Source: Candidatus Saccharibacteria bacterium CG_4_10_14_0_2_um_filter_52_9
GTDB taxonomy: Bacteria > Actinomycetota > Acidimicrobiia > Acidimicrobiales > RAAP-2
DNA length: 64,000 bases
Assembly (NCBI GenBank): GCA_903970515.1
Contig: CAJCJA010000022.1
Location: 86,983 to 150,982 of the forward strand
Reading direction: 5' to 3'
Both the position numbers and the translations under genes were made by a program. Positions 15,610 to 23,601 of this stretch are shown here, in pieces. Each line of letters opens with the position of its first letter. Position 1 is the first letter of the stretch. The notes under the pieces were generated by a model. It had not been told where the DNA came from. It saw only the letters and a program-made list of their open reading frames with translations, and searched no databases.

Positions 15610-17226
15610 TCAGTCGTCGTCGGGGAAGCTGAGCGAGCCCTCCTTGGTACCAGTGAGATAGGACACGACACCAGATACCAATAGCAATACGAACGACGCC
15701 GAGAGCGCGAGGTTGAGTCCGTGCGTGAATGCTTGGTACGCCGCCTGGACGACTTTCTTGATGATCTGTTTCACCGCGGCACTCGTTCTGCCACTGAGTC
15801 CCTTCTCTTGTGCGTTGATCGATCCCGTAGTTACCGCCGCGATGATCTGAGCGCGGAAGGCAACAGGAATGCCAATCGCGGCGAGTCGCGAGACGAGGTT
15901 CACCGTCAATTGTCCATTCACGATCGAGCCCAAGATCGCGACACTCGCGACAGCACCCAACTCGCGACTGGTATTGGTCGCTGACGCCGCCATGCCCGAG
16001 TGCGCGGCCGGCAGGCTCGCCATCGCGGAGTACGTGACCGGGACGACCAAGATGCCAAATCCAATGCCCGCAATGCCCATGGTCCATCCGACGGTCCCGA
16101 CACCGGCACTGGGACCAATAAACACGTCGGTGAGGAGAACGCCCAGCGCCGCGATGAAGCATCCGGTCATCATGGGAACCCTCGTTCCAACGACGCCGAC
16201 CCAACGTCCCGCGAAGACCGCGGCGAGGACCATTCCGCCGAGTAGGGGCAGGAAGTCGACCGCCAAGTTGAAGGCACCCACCGCAGCGACGATTTCTAGG
16301 TACAGGGCAACGAAGAAGAAGATGGAAAAGATCGAGAAATAGCTCGCGAACGCGATGAACGTTGATCCGGCGAACGGGCGACGTCGAAAGAACGAAAGAT
16401 CGAGCATCGGATTCTTCACGCGATGCTCAACGAACACGAAGGCGAACAACGTGAAGAAACTGATTGCGAAGAGCGCGATGATGCCGCCCGATATGTATCC
16501 AGTGGTCTCACCTTGGATGGTCGCGAACGTCGCGCAACCCAACACGATGGCGGCCAGGATGAAACCACCGAAGTCAGGTCGGGATCGCGTCGGGTCAGAA
16601 CTCTCAGGCAATGTCGCTCCGGCGGCGATCAACGCGAGAATGCCGAAGAAGAGATTGGCCCAAAACACCGCTCGCCAAGAATAAATCCCGACGAGCGTCG
16701 CACCGATGACCGGACCCATCGCGAGTGCGAGTCCCGACACGGCGGCCCACGCGCCAAGGGCCCGAGCGCGCTGACGAGGATCGGGGTAGATGTGGCGAAT
16801 CATCGACAAGGTGCTCGGCTCTGACGCGGCGGCGCCAATACCCATGACCACTCGTCCAATCACCAACATCGGTGCCGAGGTCGCCACCGCGCACACGACC
16901 GATCCACCGCAAAAGATTGCGACACCAATCAGCATGACCCGCTTGCGCCCGTAGTTGTCGCCCAGCGATCCACAAATCAACATGAGACTCGCGAAGGCCA
17001 AGGCGTAGCCGCCGACGATCCACTGCAAATTCGAAATCCCCGCATGAAGCGATGATTGGACGTTCGATAAGACGGCGCTGATGAGTGTGTTGTCGATGAA
17101 CGTCAAGAACAAGATTGCGAGCAGCGCACTGAAGCCGAAGTGCGTGGTGAAACCGCGCCACTTCTCCGCGATAAACGTTCCTTCCGGTGAACGTGTCGAT
17201 GTACCTGAACTTCGCAGGCTACTCAT
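15610..17226 (-). CDS. MFS multidrug exporter, DHA2 (EmrB/QacA) type
   Basis: A protein of 538 residues with fourteen predicted helices, the DHA2 size. It has the loop 2-3 motif GSLGDNYGRKRV, antiporter motif C in a segment GPVIGATLVGIYSWRAVFWANL, and the early acidic FIDNTLIS in helix 1. A proton-driven exporter of hydrophobic or cationic compounds. Its start at 17226 lies 121 bases downstream of the neocarzinostatin-like gene on the same strand, so the two may share a transcript. Substrate unknown. No adjacent TetR/MarR regulator is present. Confidence 0.87.
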   Translation of the reverse strand: MSSLRSSGTSTRSPEGTFIAEKWRGFTTHFGFSALLAILFLTFIDNTLISAVLSNVQSSLHAGISNLQWIVGGYALAFASLMLICGSLGDNYGRKRVMLIGVAIFCGGSVVCAVATSAPMLVIGRVVMGIGAAASEPSTLSMIRHIYPDPRQRARALGAWAAVSGLALAMGPVIGATLVGIYSWRAVFWANLFFGILALIAAGATLPESSDPTRSRPDFGGFILAAIVLGCATFATIQGETTGYISGGIIALFAISFFTLFAFVFVEHRVKNPMLDLSFFRRRPFAGSTFIAFASYFSIFSIFFFVALYLEIVAAVGAFNLAVDFLPLLGGMVLAAVFAGRWVGVVGTRVPMMTGCFIAALGVLLTDVFIGPSAGVGTVGWTMGIAGIGFGILVVPVTYSAMASLPAAHSGMAASATNTSRELGAVASVAILGSIVNGQLTVNLVSRLAAIGIPVAFRAQIIAAVTTGSINAQEKGLSGRTSAAVKQIIKKVVQAAYQAFTHGLNLALSASFVLLLVSGVVSYLTGTKEGSLSFPDDD

Positions 17227-17347
17227 GCGATCCCTCGAACAAAATCGGTGACATGTCTGTGATTCCTACTCTTCACTCGTCGTGGCACCGCGCAACTCCT
17301 AGTCAGCTCGTCGACCGAGAGGTGCGCGGTGTTTCGACGCGTGCGAA

Positions 17348-17773
17348 TTACTTGAACTTGATGGGGAACGACGCGGAGTCGCCGCCACTCGCGTTGCCCA
17401 CGCTGACGTCGCAACTTGCCAGATTGGCGGTCGCGGTACCGCACTTGCCATTGCCGATCGTGCCGGTAAGCACCTTGAATTTGGTGGGAGCAAGTACGCC
17501 CTTTGCAGAGATGGTGGCTGGTGTCGCGCCGAGTTCGTTGCACTGGCCGCCGCCCTTCGCCTTCACGAGACACTCAACGACGTAGACGGAGTCGCCCTTC
17601 TTGAATCCGGTTCCCGATACCTTCACTGTCTCGCCGTTTTTCAAGTTCGTCGATGGTGTCACCGTCAACTTCGGTCCGCTCGACGCACCCGCGCTCAAGA
17701 CGCCACCCGTCGTTGCGAGAAGCATCGCAGTGAGCACGCCCGCGCTAATTCGTAGCGCTATTGATTTCGTCAT
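17348..17773 (-). CDS. Secreted neocarzinostatin-like beta-sandwich protein
   Basis: A protein of 141 residues: a signal peptide (ending GASS), then an immunoglobulin-like domain resembling the neocarzinostatin apoprotein family. Visible are LTVTPSTNLKNGETVKVSGTGF, VYVVECLV, and paired cysteines that should form disulfides (C in VVECL with C in GQCNE; C in GKCGT with C in ASCDV), ending in SFPIKFK. The ATG at 17773 is preceded by GGGAGGTTATGAA, an excellent ribosome site. Only Streptomyces members are known to carry enediyne chromophores; most actinobacterial homologs are uncharacterised exported proteins. It is placed upstream of a drug-type MFS gene. Confidence 0.72.
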   Translation of the reverse strand: MTKSIALRISAGVLTAMLLATTGGVLSAGASSGPKLTVTPSTNLKNGETVKVSGTGFKKGDSVYVVECLVKAKGGGQCNELGATPATISAKGVLAPTKFKVLTGTIGNGKCGTATANLASCDVSVGNASGGDSASFPIKFK

Positions 17774-18090
17774 TTCATAACCTCCCGATAGATGCCACTG
17801 AATACTTAGTTGTTGCCGTGTCCAACCCCTCAAAAATTTAGACGGTGCTCACTATCGCGCCAAGGTATCTCACTTACATCGACGCAGTGCGAGTCAAGCG
17901 AAGACCCACAACATCGAAGACGCCGCGTCACTCAAAGGGTTCGTTTCCATGGTAACGGTGAAAGAATTTCATCGTGTGTGCGACTAAGGATTCTCTCAGT
18001 TGCTGAGTAATTTTTTAACGTGATACGTGATGACAACGCGCGTCGAAGTGCGTTGTCATTGCAGTGATGTCGCTACTACCAGCGAACGAT
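17774..18090. other. Intergenic region containing one hairpin
   Basis: About 320 bases. The left part should hold the promoter of the neocarzinostatin-like gene (minus strand). The right part holds the inverted repeat listed separately. No open frame here looks real. Confidence 0.4.
18030..18059. terminator. Perfect 10-bp inverted repeat, possible terminator of the YbjQ-like gene
   Basis: ATGACAACGC (18030-18039) pairs perfectly with GCGTTGTCAT (18050-18059) around a ten-base loop. It lies 31 bases beyond the stop of the minus-strand YbjQ-like gene. On that strand the hairpin is followed by AT-rich sequence with an A-run rather than a T-run, so it is not a canonical intrinsic terminator. Confidence 0.4.
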
Positions 18091-18411
18091 CTACAGCTCC
18101 TCGGCGACGACGGCTGTGCCGTAGGCGAGAATCTCCTGGAACGTATTCTGCAGTTCATTGGAGTCGTAGCGCACGGCGAGTACCGCGTTTGCGCCCAGCG
18201 CTTCGGCGGCTTCCTTTAGGCGCGTCAGCGCCTCCTCACGAGCTTCTTGGAGTTGGCGAGTGAGACCGCGAAGTTCACCACCGCCCAGTGCTTTGAGTGA
18301 CGCACCAAGTTGTGCGCCCACGTTTCGCGTTCGGACGGTCAATCCATTGACTTCGCCAAGAACCTTCGTAATTTTGTAGCCAGGCAGGTCGTTAGTGGTG
18401 ACGATCAACAT
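18091..18411 (-). CDS. YbjQ family (UPF0145) protein
   Basis: A protein of 106 residues that covers the whole YbjQ family: the opening VTTNDLPGYKITKVLGEVNG, the helix REEALTRLKEAAEALGANAVLAVRYDS, and the end TFQEILAYGTAVV. The fold is a pentameric ferredoxin-like ring sometimes described as heavy-metal-binding; no metal-binding cysteines are seen here. Cytoplasmic, function unknown. It is a lone gene, divergent from the secreted protein at 18530. Confidence 0.85.
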   Translation of the reverse strand: MLIVTTNDLPGYKITKVLGEVNGLTVRTRNVGAQLGASLKALGGGELRGLTRQLQEAREEALTRLKEAAEALGANAVLAVRYDSNELQNTFQEILAYGTAVVAEEL

Positions 18412-18529
18412 TTGTATTCCTCCATTGTCGTCCTAACACTACGTCGTGAGAGGTTCGTCACCATAGGTGAATCTGCTTCCACTCTCGCTTTTCGTGTTCA
18501 TTCGGGCATCGCTTAAGGTGGTGCACGGA

Positions 18530-19366
18530 ATGAAAATCGCTAGGTCGCATTACCAATTACGAAGATTGCTCGCCGTTGCGCCACTCGTTCTCGTGCTGAG
18601 TGCGGGAATCACTCTCGGTGCACCGCTCGCGGCCGTGGCAAGCGCATCGTCGACGTCGCGCACGGCACTCGTCGCGCAGGGCTACAACGACGTCAATGCG
18701 ATCCGCTCGTACTACTTCTGTGATAGTGCGGCGTGTAAGAAGTACAAGGCGGCCGCCGAGAAGAAGTCAGCGGCCGCGATCGACCAGCTCGACGTTTCCG
18801 CCACAACGCTCACGCCCGCCTCATCGCCCAAGGATCAAAAGACCGTGGTGGCGAAGTTTGACGCGGACGTCCTCGAGTTACAAAAAGTGTCATCGGTCTA
18901 CACCGCGCAGACCAGCGAGACTCAGATTGCGCAGAACACCGGAATTCTCTACTACGAGACCGCCAACATTTACTCGGATCTCTATCTTCTCTCGAATGAC
19001 ATCACTCACACGACACCGCACTTCTCGACGTGGAGTTTCGGGCCCGAGGCAGTGCTGTACACGATGCAAGTCGACACCCAAGCCTTGAATGCGAAGTCGG
19101 CCACGGTTGCGCTTGACGTCGCCACGAATGTTGATCTGCTGCAAGATGCCAAGGCTCTCATCGCCGACGCGGACGGTCCGAATAAGGGGTTCAATGATTT
19201 GATCGTCAAGTTCGCTAAGACCCAGACCACAGTGAGTGCGGCCGAGAATGCGGTGTTCGAGAAGAAGAAGCCAGCGATCACCGATAAAGAACTCAAGGCC
19301 GACATCACGTTGCTCGAATCGCAGTTCGAAAATATTGCCGGGCAGCAGAAGGCACTGTCGAAGTAG
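18530..19366 (+). CDS. Secreted helical protein of unknown function
   Basis: A protein of 278 residues that I do not recognise. A signal peptide covers about residues 1-42 (RRLLAVAPLVLVLSAGITLG, cleavage near VASAS). The mature part is predicted mostly helical and rich in Ala, Lys, Thr and Asp, with a single early cysteine pair (YFCDSAACKKY) and no membrane segment. The ATG follows AAGGTGG by a suitable gap, so an upstream in-frame extension is rejected. The charged C terminus with EKKKPAITDKELKAD and a long terminal helix could form a coiled coil. An isochorismatase-fold gene follows 32 bases later and may be co-transcribed. Confidence 0.6.
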   Translation: MKIARSHYQLRRLLAVAPLVLVLSAGITLGAPLAAVASASSTSRTALVAQGYNDVNAIRSYYFCDSAACKKYKAAAEKKSAAAIDQLDVSATTLTPASSPKDQKTVVAKFDADVLELQKVSSVYTAQTSETQIAQNTGILYYETANIYSDLYLLSNDITHTTPHFSTWSFGPEAVLYTMQVDTQALNAKSATVALDVATNVDLLQDAKALIADADGPNKGFNDLIVKFAKTQTTVSAAENAVFEKKKPAITDKELKADITLLESQFENIAGQQKALSK

Positions 19367-19398
19367 TCACCGAGCGAAGGCCGAGTGAAGGGGGACTG

Positions 19399-19968
19399 AT
19401 GCCCAACGAGGCGCTTTTGATCATGGATATGCAAAACGGCATCGTGGAGCGTTTCGCCGAGCAGGCCGATCCGCTACTCGAGACGTTGGCGAACGTGCTC
19501 GACGCCGCCCGCAAAGAGAACATGGGCGTTATCTTCGTGCGTGTCGCGTTTCGCCCCGGTGCTCCCGAGGCGAGTCCTCGCAACACGTCCTTCTCCGCCC
19601 TGTCCCAGTCAGACGCGTTCAGCGAGTCGGCGCGCTCAACCCAGATTCATCCACGCGTGGCGCCCCGCGACAATGAGATCGTCGTCGTCAAGCGTCGCGT
19701 CAGCGCGTTCTCCGGCAGTGACCTCGAAACGGTGCTGCGTGCCCAAGGCGTCGATTCGCTGGTACTTACTGGAATTTCGACGAGCGGCGTCGTGTTGTCG
19801 ACAGTTCGTCAAGCGGCGGATTTGGACTTCACGCTGACCGTGCTGAGCGACGCCTGCGCGGACGCGGATCCCGAGGTACATCGCGTGTTGACCGAGAAGG
19901 TCTTCGTTCGTCAAGCGATGGTCATGACCGCACAAGAATGGATGTCACAACGTACACAGAATCCTTAA
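19399..19968 (+). CDS. Isochorismatase-fold (cysteine hydrolase) family protein lacking the catalytic Cys
   Basis: A protein of 189 residues. The family Asp is Asp10 (LLIMDMQNG) and the Lys is Lys98 (VVVKRRVSAFSGSDL). At the position where nicotinamidases and carbamoylases carry the nucleophilic cysteine (TNVCV type), this protein reads GISTSGVVLSTVR, with Val131. True isochorismatases also lack that cysteine and use acid-base chemistry on a vinyl ether, so activity is not excluded. The substrate is unknown. The 3' end overlaps the convergent NCS1 transporter gene by four bases. Confidence 0.75.
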   Translation: MPNEALLIMDMQNGIVERFAEQADPLLETLANVLDAARKENMGVIFVRVAFRPGAPEASPRNTSFSALSQSDAFSESARSTQIHPRVAPRDNEIVVVKRRVSAFSGSDLETVLRAQGVDSLVLTGISTSGVVLSTVRQAADLDFTLTVLSDACADADPEVHRVLTEKVFVRQAMVMTAQEWMSQRTQNP

Positions 19969-21452
19969 GCGTTCGCTAGCTCCTGCTCTTGGGCCACCAC
20001 ACTTTTTCGTTCGAAGAGTATTGTCACGAGAAAACTCAGGACCAGCGCCGCCAGGACGCCCAAATTCGCGTACGCCCACGCGCCTTGCTTGCCGCCGAGT
20101 CCGAAAGGCTTGAGTAGGTAGCCCTGCCAGGTCAACCATGACGCCGCCGCATTGGTGACCAAGCCCCACCCCAGAAAACTGGACACGACAATCGTCGCTA
20201 TTGGTATCGCGCGAACATCGCCGTAGCGTCCGTTCGTGGCGAAGAGATCGGCGTCGGAGTAATCCTTTCGCCGAAGCAGAAGGTCCGCCAGAAAGACACC
20301 GCACCACGCCGCGATCAAGACGCCCACCGTAATGAGGAATCCTTCGAACTGACCGAGGAAGTTCTGGGCGGCGAACACGATGTAGATCGTGCCCGCGACC
20401 ATGATGACCCCGTCGACGCCCGCCGCCGCGAAGCGGGGAATCTTCAGCCCCGCCGACAGCAGGGATAGTCCCGAGGAGTAGATGTCAAGCACCGCGCCAC
20501 CGACGAGTCCGAGAATCGCCACAATGGCGAAGGGGACGAGGAACCAGGTGGGCAAGATGGTCGCGAGTGCGCCGACGGGTCCGTACACACTGCCGTTGAC
20601 GTCGTTGGTGAAGCTCTTCGAAGATCCCGCGAGTAAGAGACCGAAGAAGAGGAGAATCAGTGGCGCGACGGAGGATCCGAACGTCGTCCACCACACGACG
20701 CCCTTGGACGAGGCGTTACGCGGGAGATAGCGAGAGTAGTCGGCCGCCGCATTCACCCAGCCCAGCCCGAAGCCCGTCATGACGAAAACCAATGCACCGA
20801 TGACGCTCTGTGAGGAACCACTCGTAATGTGCGAGACGACGTGCCACTTGATGTGATCGAGCGTCAGGATGATGAAGAAGACCGTCAATACGCCAGTGAC
20901 GACGGTGATGATTGCCTGCATCCTCATGATGAGATCAAAACCCATGACCCCGCCACCCACGATCAATGCACCAATGATGATGAGCGCGACGACCTTCACG
21001 CCGGTGCCACCACCCCAACCGAGACGAGTAAAGACGGTCGACGTCGCGAGCACGGCAATTGCCATCAGCGCGGTCTCCCAGCCGACGCACAAGAGCCAGG
21101 AGATGAACGAGGGTAATCTATTCCCGCGAATCCCGAAGGCCGCTCTACTGAGAATCATCGTCGGAGCAGAACCGCGTTTGCCCGCCGTGGCGATGAATCC
21201 GCAGAGAACAAAACTCACGATGATGCCAACGACGCCGACGATGATCGCTTGCCAGAAGGAGATACCGAAGCTGAAGACGTAGGCACCGTAACCAAGACCG
21301 AGGACCGAGACGTTTGCTCCGAACCACGGCCAGAACAACTCGCGGGGCCGACCCTTTCGTTCGGTCTCGCCAATGATGTTGATGCCATTCTCTTCGATAC
21401 GCAGTGCAGCGCCGCCTCCGGTACCTAGAAGTTCGGAGATGTCATTGCTCAC
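19965..21452 (-). CDS. NCS1 family nucleobase:cation symporter (CodB/cytosine-permease-like)
   Basis: A protein of 495 residues with twelve hydrophobic helices. It shows family features FWPWFGANVSVLGLGYGAY in helix 1, SRAAFGIRGNRLPSFI, the helix-6 segment GLGWVNAAADYSRYLP, and GSSVAPLILLFFG. NCS1 carriers import cytosine, purines, allantoin, hydantoins or thiamine precursors with Na+ or H+. It is transcribed divergently from an ADP-ribosylglycohydrolase and a PfkB kinase across a 138-base gap. That arrangement suggests nucleoside or nucleobase uptake coupled to intracellular processing. Confidence 0.88.
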   Translation of the reverse strand: MSNDISELLGTGGGAALRIEENGINIIGETERKGRPRELFWPWFGANVSVLGLGYGAYVFSFGISFWQAIIVGVVGIIVSFVLCGFIATAGKRGSAPTMILSRAAFGIRGNRLPSFISWLLCVGWETALMAIAVLATSTVFTRLGWGGGTGVKVVALIIIGALIVGGGVMGFDLIMRMQAIITVVTGVLTVFFIILTLDHIKWHVVSHITSGSSQSVIGALVFVMTGFGLGWVNAAADYSRYLPRNASSKGVVWWTTFGSSVAPLILLFFGLLLAGSSKSFTNDVNGSVYGPVGALATILPTWFLVPFAIVAILGLVGGAVLDIYSSGLSLLSAGLKIPRFAAAGVDGVIMVAGTIYIVFAAQNFLGQFEGFLITVGVLIAAWCGVFLADLLLRRKDYSDADLFATNGRYGDVRAIPIATIVVSSFLGWGLVTNAAASWLTWQGYLLKPFGLGGKQGAWAYANLGVLAALVLSFLVTILFERKSVVAQEQELANA

Positions 21453-21590
21453 TGGTCCTCCTCAAGAATTGTCGAAAATCGTTGGACTGATACTAGACAG
21501 ATGTGTCGTCGACGCCGCACCGTCGAACTCGTCGTGCACGAAAGGATTCGTCGTGTCGATCCGCGGGCGTCGGCGTGTACGTTGACTTAG

Positions 21591-22610
21591 ATGATGTCGA
21601 CGTCGCTCCACGCGGGCACCGAGCGTGAAGGTCGCTGCATCGCGACGTTGACGGGGCTCGCGATAGGTGACGCGCTCGGGATGCCGACCCAATCATTGGC
21701 TCGTGAAGAAGTGGTCATGCAGTTTGGGCCAATCCTGTCAACGTTCTATCCCTCGCGCCCCGATCACCCCTTCGCGCCGGGAATTGGCGCAGCGACCGTG
21801 ACCGACGACACTGAACAGACACTGTTGCTGGCGAACGAGCTGCTCTCCCCAGGGGGCTTTGACGTCACGCGCTACGCGCGACGACTCCTCGAATGGGAGG
21901 ATGACGTTCGTCGTAGAGGACTCCTCGACCTCCTCGGGCCCTCGACAAAGGCGGCCTTGGACAACCTCGCTCGTGGAATGGATCCTCGAGAGACGGGAAC
22001 GTCGGGGACGACCAATGGCGCGGCCATGCGCATCGCTCCAGTGGGCATCGTGAGCCCGAGTGACGACCTCGAAGCACTAGTACGACGTGTGATCGAGGTG
22101 AGTTCACTCACGCACAACACGACGACGGCGTTGAGTGGCGCCGCCGCGGTCGCGACCGTCATCAGCGCGGGCATCGACGACGTTGCATTCGACGGGGCCC
22201 TCGACCTGGCGCTGCGTGCGGTGCGGATGGTCGAAAGTATGTACGACCGCGGCAACGAGGAGCCGATGAGTGCGGCACTCTCGCGAGCGCTGGACGTTGG
22301 TCGTCGCCACGAGGGCCTTTCACTCATCGACGAGATCATCCGCTCGGTGGGCACGAGCCTCGCGAGCGTCGAATCAGTACCCGCGGCGTTCGCCGTGCTG
22401 GCGTCCTCGAGCAAGGACGCGTGGTTCGCGTGTCGCCTCGCCGCCTCACTAGGAGGCGACACCGACACGATTGCCGCGATGACGGGCGCGATGGCGGGCG
22501 CCCTGCTCGGCCCGACCACGATCCCTCGGTGGGCCATTGATGAAGTGCAGGCGGCGAACGACCTTCCGTTAGAGGAAGTCGCGCGTCGACTTCTACGGGC
22601 TCGGGACTGA
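21591..22610 (+). CDS. ADP-ribosylglycohydrolase family protein
   Basis: A protein of 339 residues. It has the signature GLAIGDALGMPTQ near the N terminus, the metal site TVTDDTEQT, NGAAMRIAPVG, and the C-terminal GGDTDTIAAMTGAMAGA that completes the binuclear Mg site. The family removes ADP-ribose from proteins or DNA or hydrolyses related N-glycosides; relatives next to PfkB kinases (E. coli YegU) are thought to act on nucleoside-like molecules. It ends four bases before the kinase start and is surely in its operon. A choice between ADP-ribosyl-arginine, ADP-ribosyl-DNA and free N-ribosides cannot be made here. Confidence 0.87.
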   Translation: MMSTSLHAGTEREGRCIATLTGLAIGDALGMPTQSLAREEVVMQFGPILSTFYPSRPDHPFAPGIGAATVTDDTEQTLLLANELLSPGGFDVTRYARRLLEWEDDVRRRGLLDLLGPSTKAALDNLARGMDPRETGTSGTTNGAAMRIAPVGIVSPSDDLEALVRRVIEVSSLTHNTTTALSGAAAVATVISAGIDDVAFDGALDLALRAVRMVESMYDRGNEEPMSAALSRALDVGRRHEGLSLIDEIIRSVGTSLASVESVPAAFAVLASSSKDAWFACRLAASLGGDTDTIAAMTGAMAGALLGPTTIPRWAIDEVQAANDLPLEEVARRLLRARD

Positions 22611-22614
22611 AGAC

Positions 22615-23547
22615 GTGAGCGACCCGGCGCGTTTCGTAGGGGTCGACACCATCATGATTGACGTCGTGTTGAAGGTCGGATCACTACCTCGGCGCGGATC
22701 CGACGAAGCCGTGCGAGAGCGACTGGTCACGACGGGCGGGGGCTTCAACGCCTTGAGCGCCGCGTCACGACAGGGTTTGGCGGTCCTCTACGCGGGCCAA
22801 CTGGGAACGGGGCCCTTTGCCTCGATCGCCCGTGTCGAACTGGAACGTGAGGGAATCGTCGCACCGATTGACTCCATCGTCGACGTCGACCTTGGCATCT
22901 GCGTGGTGCTTGTCGAGGACGACGGCGAGCGAACCTTCATCACCGCCCCGGGCGCCGAGGGCCGTCTTCGCGCCGAAGAACTCGCAACGATCGAACTTCA
23001 CTCGCGCGACGTCGTGTTCATGTCGGGATACGACTTCGTCTACCGAGATCTTTGTACCGAGACCCTTACGTGGCTTCGATCAGTTCGTGACGACGTGCTA
23101 ATCGCCTTCGATCCGGGGCCTCGAGTCATGGACCTTCCACGCGACGTGCTTGGTGCAGTGCTCGAACGTACTGACTGGCTCTTGTGCAATGCGGCGGAAG
23201 CGTCGTTCTTGAGTGGCGAGCGCGACGCCGAGCACGCTGCGCGTGCCTTGTTGACGCGTCACGTGCGCCTGGGCGTTGTCGTGCGCAATGGTGCCGATGG
23301 TTGCTACGCGGCGCAGGATTCGTCTGAGGTGCTGCACGTCGCGGGCGTGCCTTGTGACGTGGTCGATACCAATGGCGCGGGTGACGTGCACAACGGGGTG
23401 TTCCTCGCCGAAGTCGCCTCCGGGACATCGCTGCTCGAGGCGTTGCGGCGCGCGAACGTCGCAGCGTCGATTGCGATTGGTGAACTTGGACCCGCGACGT
23501 GTCCTCGTCGTGACGTCGTCACCAAGCGATTAGCCGAGGTGTATTGA
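22615..23547 (+). CDS. PfkB/ribokinase family carbohydrate or nucleoside kinase
   Basis: A protein of 310 residues. The N-terminal segment has VGVDTIMIDVVLKVGSLPRRGSDE and the sugar-binding TTGGGFNALSAASRQG. The C-terminal ATP/anion-hole signature DTNGAGDVHNGVF contains the catalytic Asp. GTG start four bases after the ADP-ribosylglycohydrolase. PfkB kinases phosphorylate ribose, adenosine, pseudouridine or fructose; with the upstream glycohydrolase and the divergent nucleobase carrier, a nucleoside or ribose substrate is the best guess. A second PfkB protein lies at 48.0-49.1 kb and is not closely similar. Confidence 0.85.
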   Translation: MSDPARFVGVDTIMIDVVLKVGSLPRRGSDEAVRERLVTTGGGFNALSAASRQGLAVLYAGQLGTGPFASIARVELEREGIVAPIDSIVDVDLGICVVLVEDDGERTFITAPGAEGRLRAEELATIELHSRDVVFMSGYDFVYRDLCTETLTWLRSVRDDVLIAFDPGPRVMDLPRDVLGAVLERTDWLLCNAAEASFLSGERDAEHAARALLTRHVRLGVVVRNGADGCYAAQDSSEVLHVAGVPCDVVDTNGAGDVHNGVFLAEVASGTSLLEALRRANVAASIAIGELGPATCPRRDVVTKRLAEVY

Positions 23548-23601
23548 AAAAAGGCGTTCCTCATTTTTGCCCTATCGTGACCATTGAGGTAAAGGGGGGC
23601 A

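Noticed and set aside
18030..18059. Strong intrinsic terminator
   Set aside because: The stem is perfect, but on the minus strand the sequence after it has an A-run rather than a T-run, so it is listed with low confidence only.
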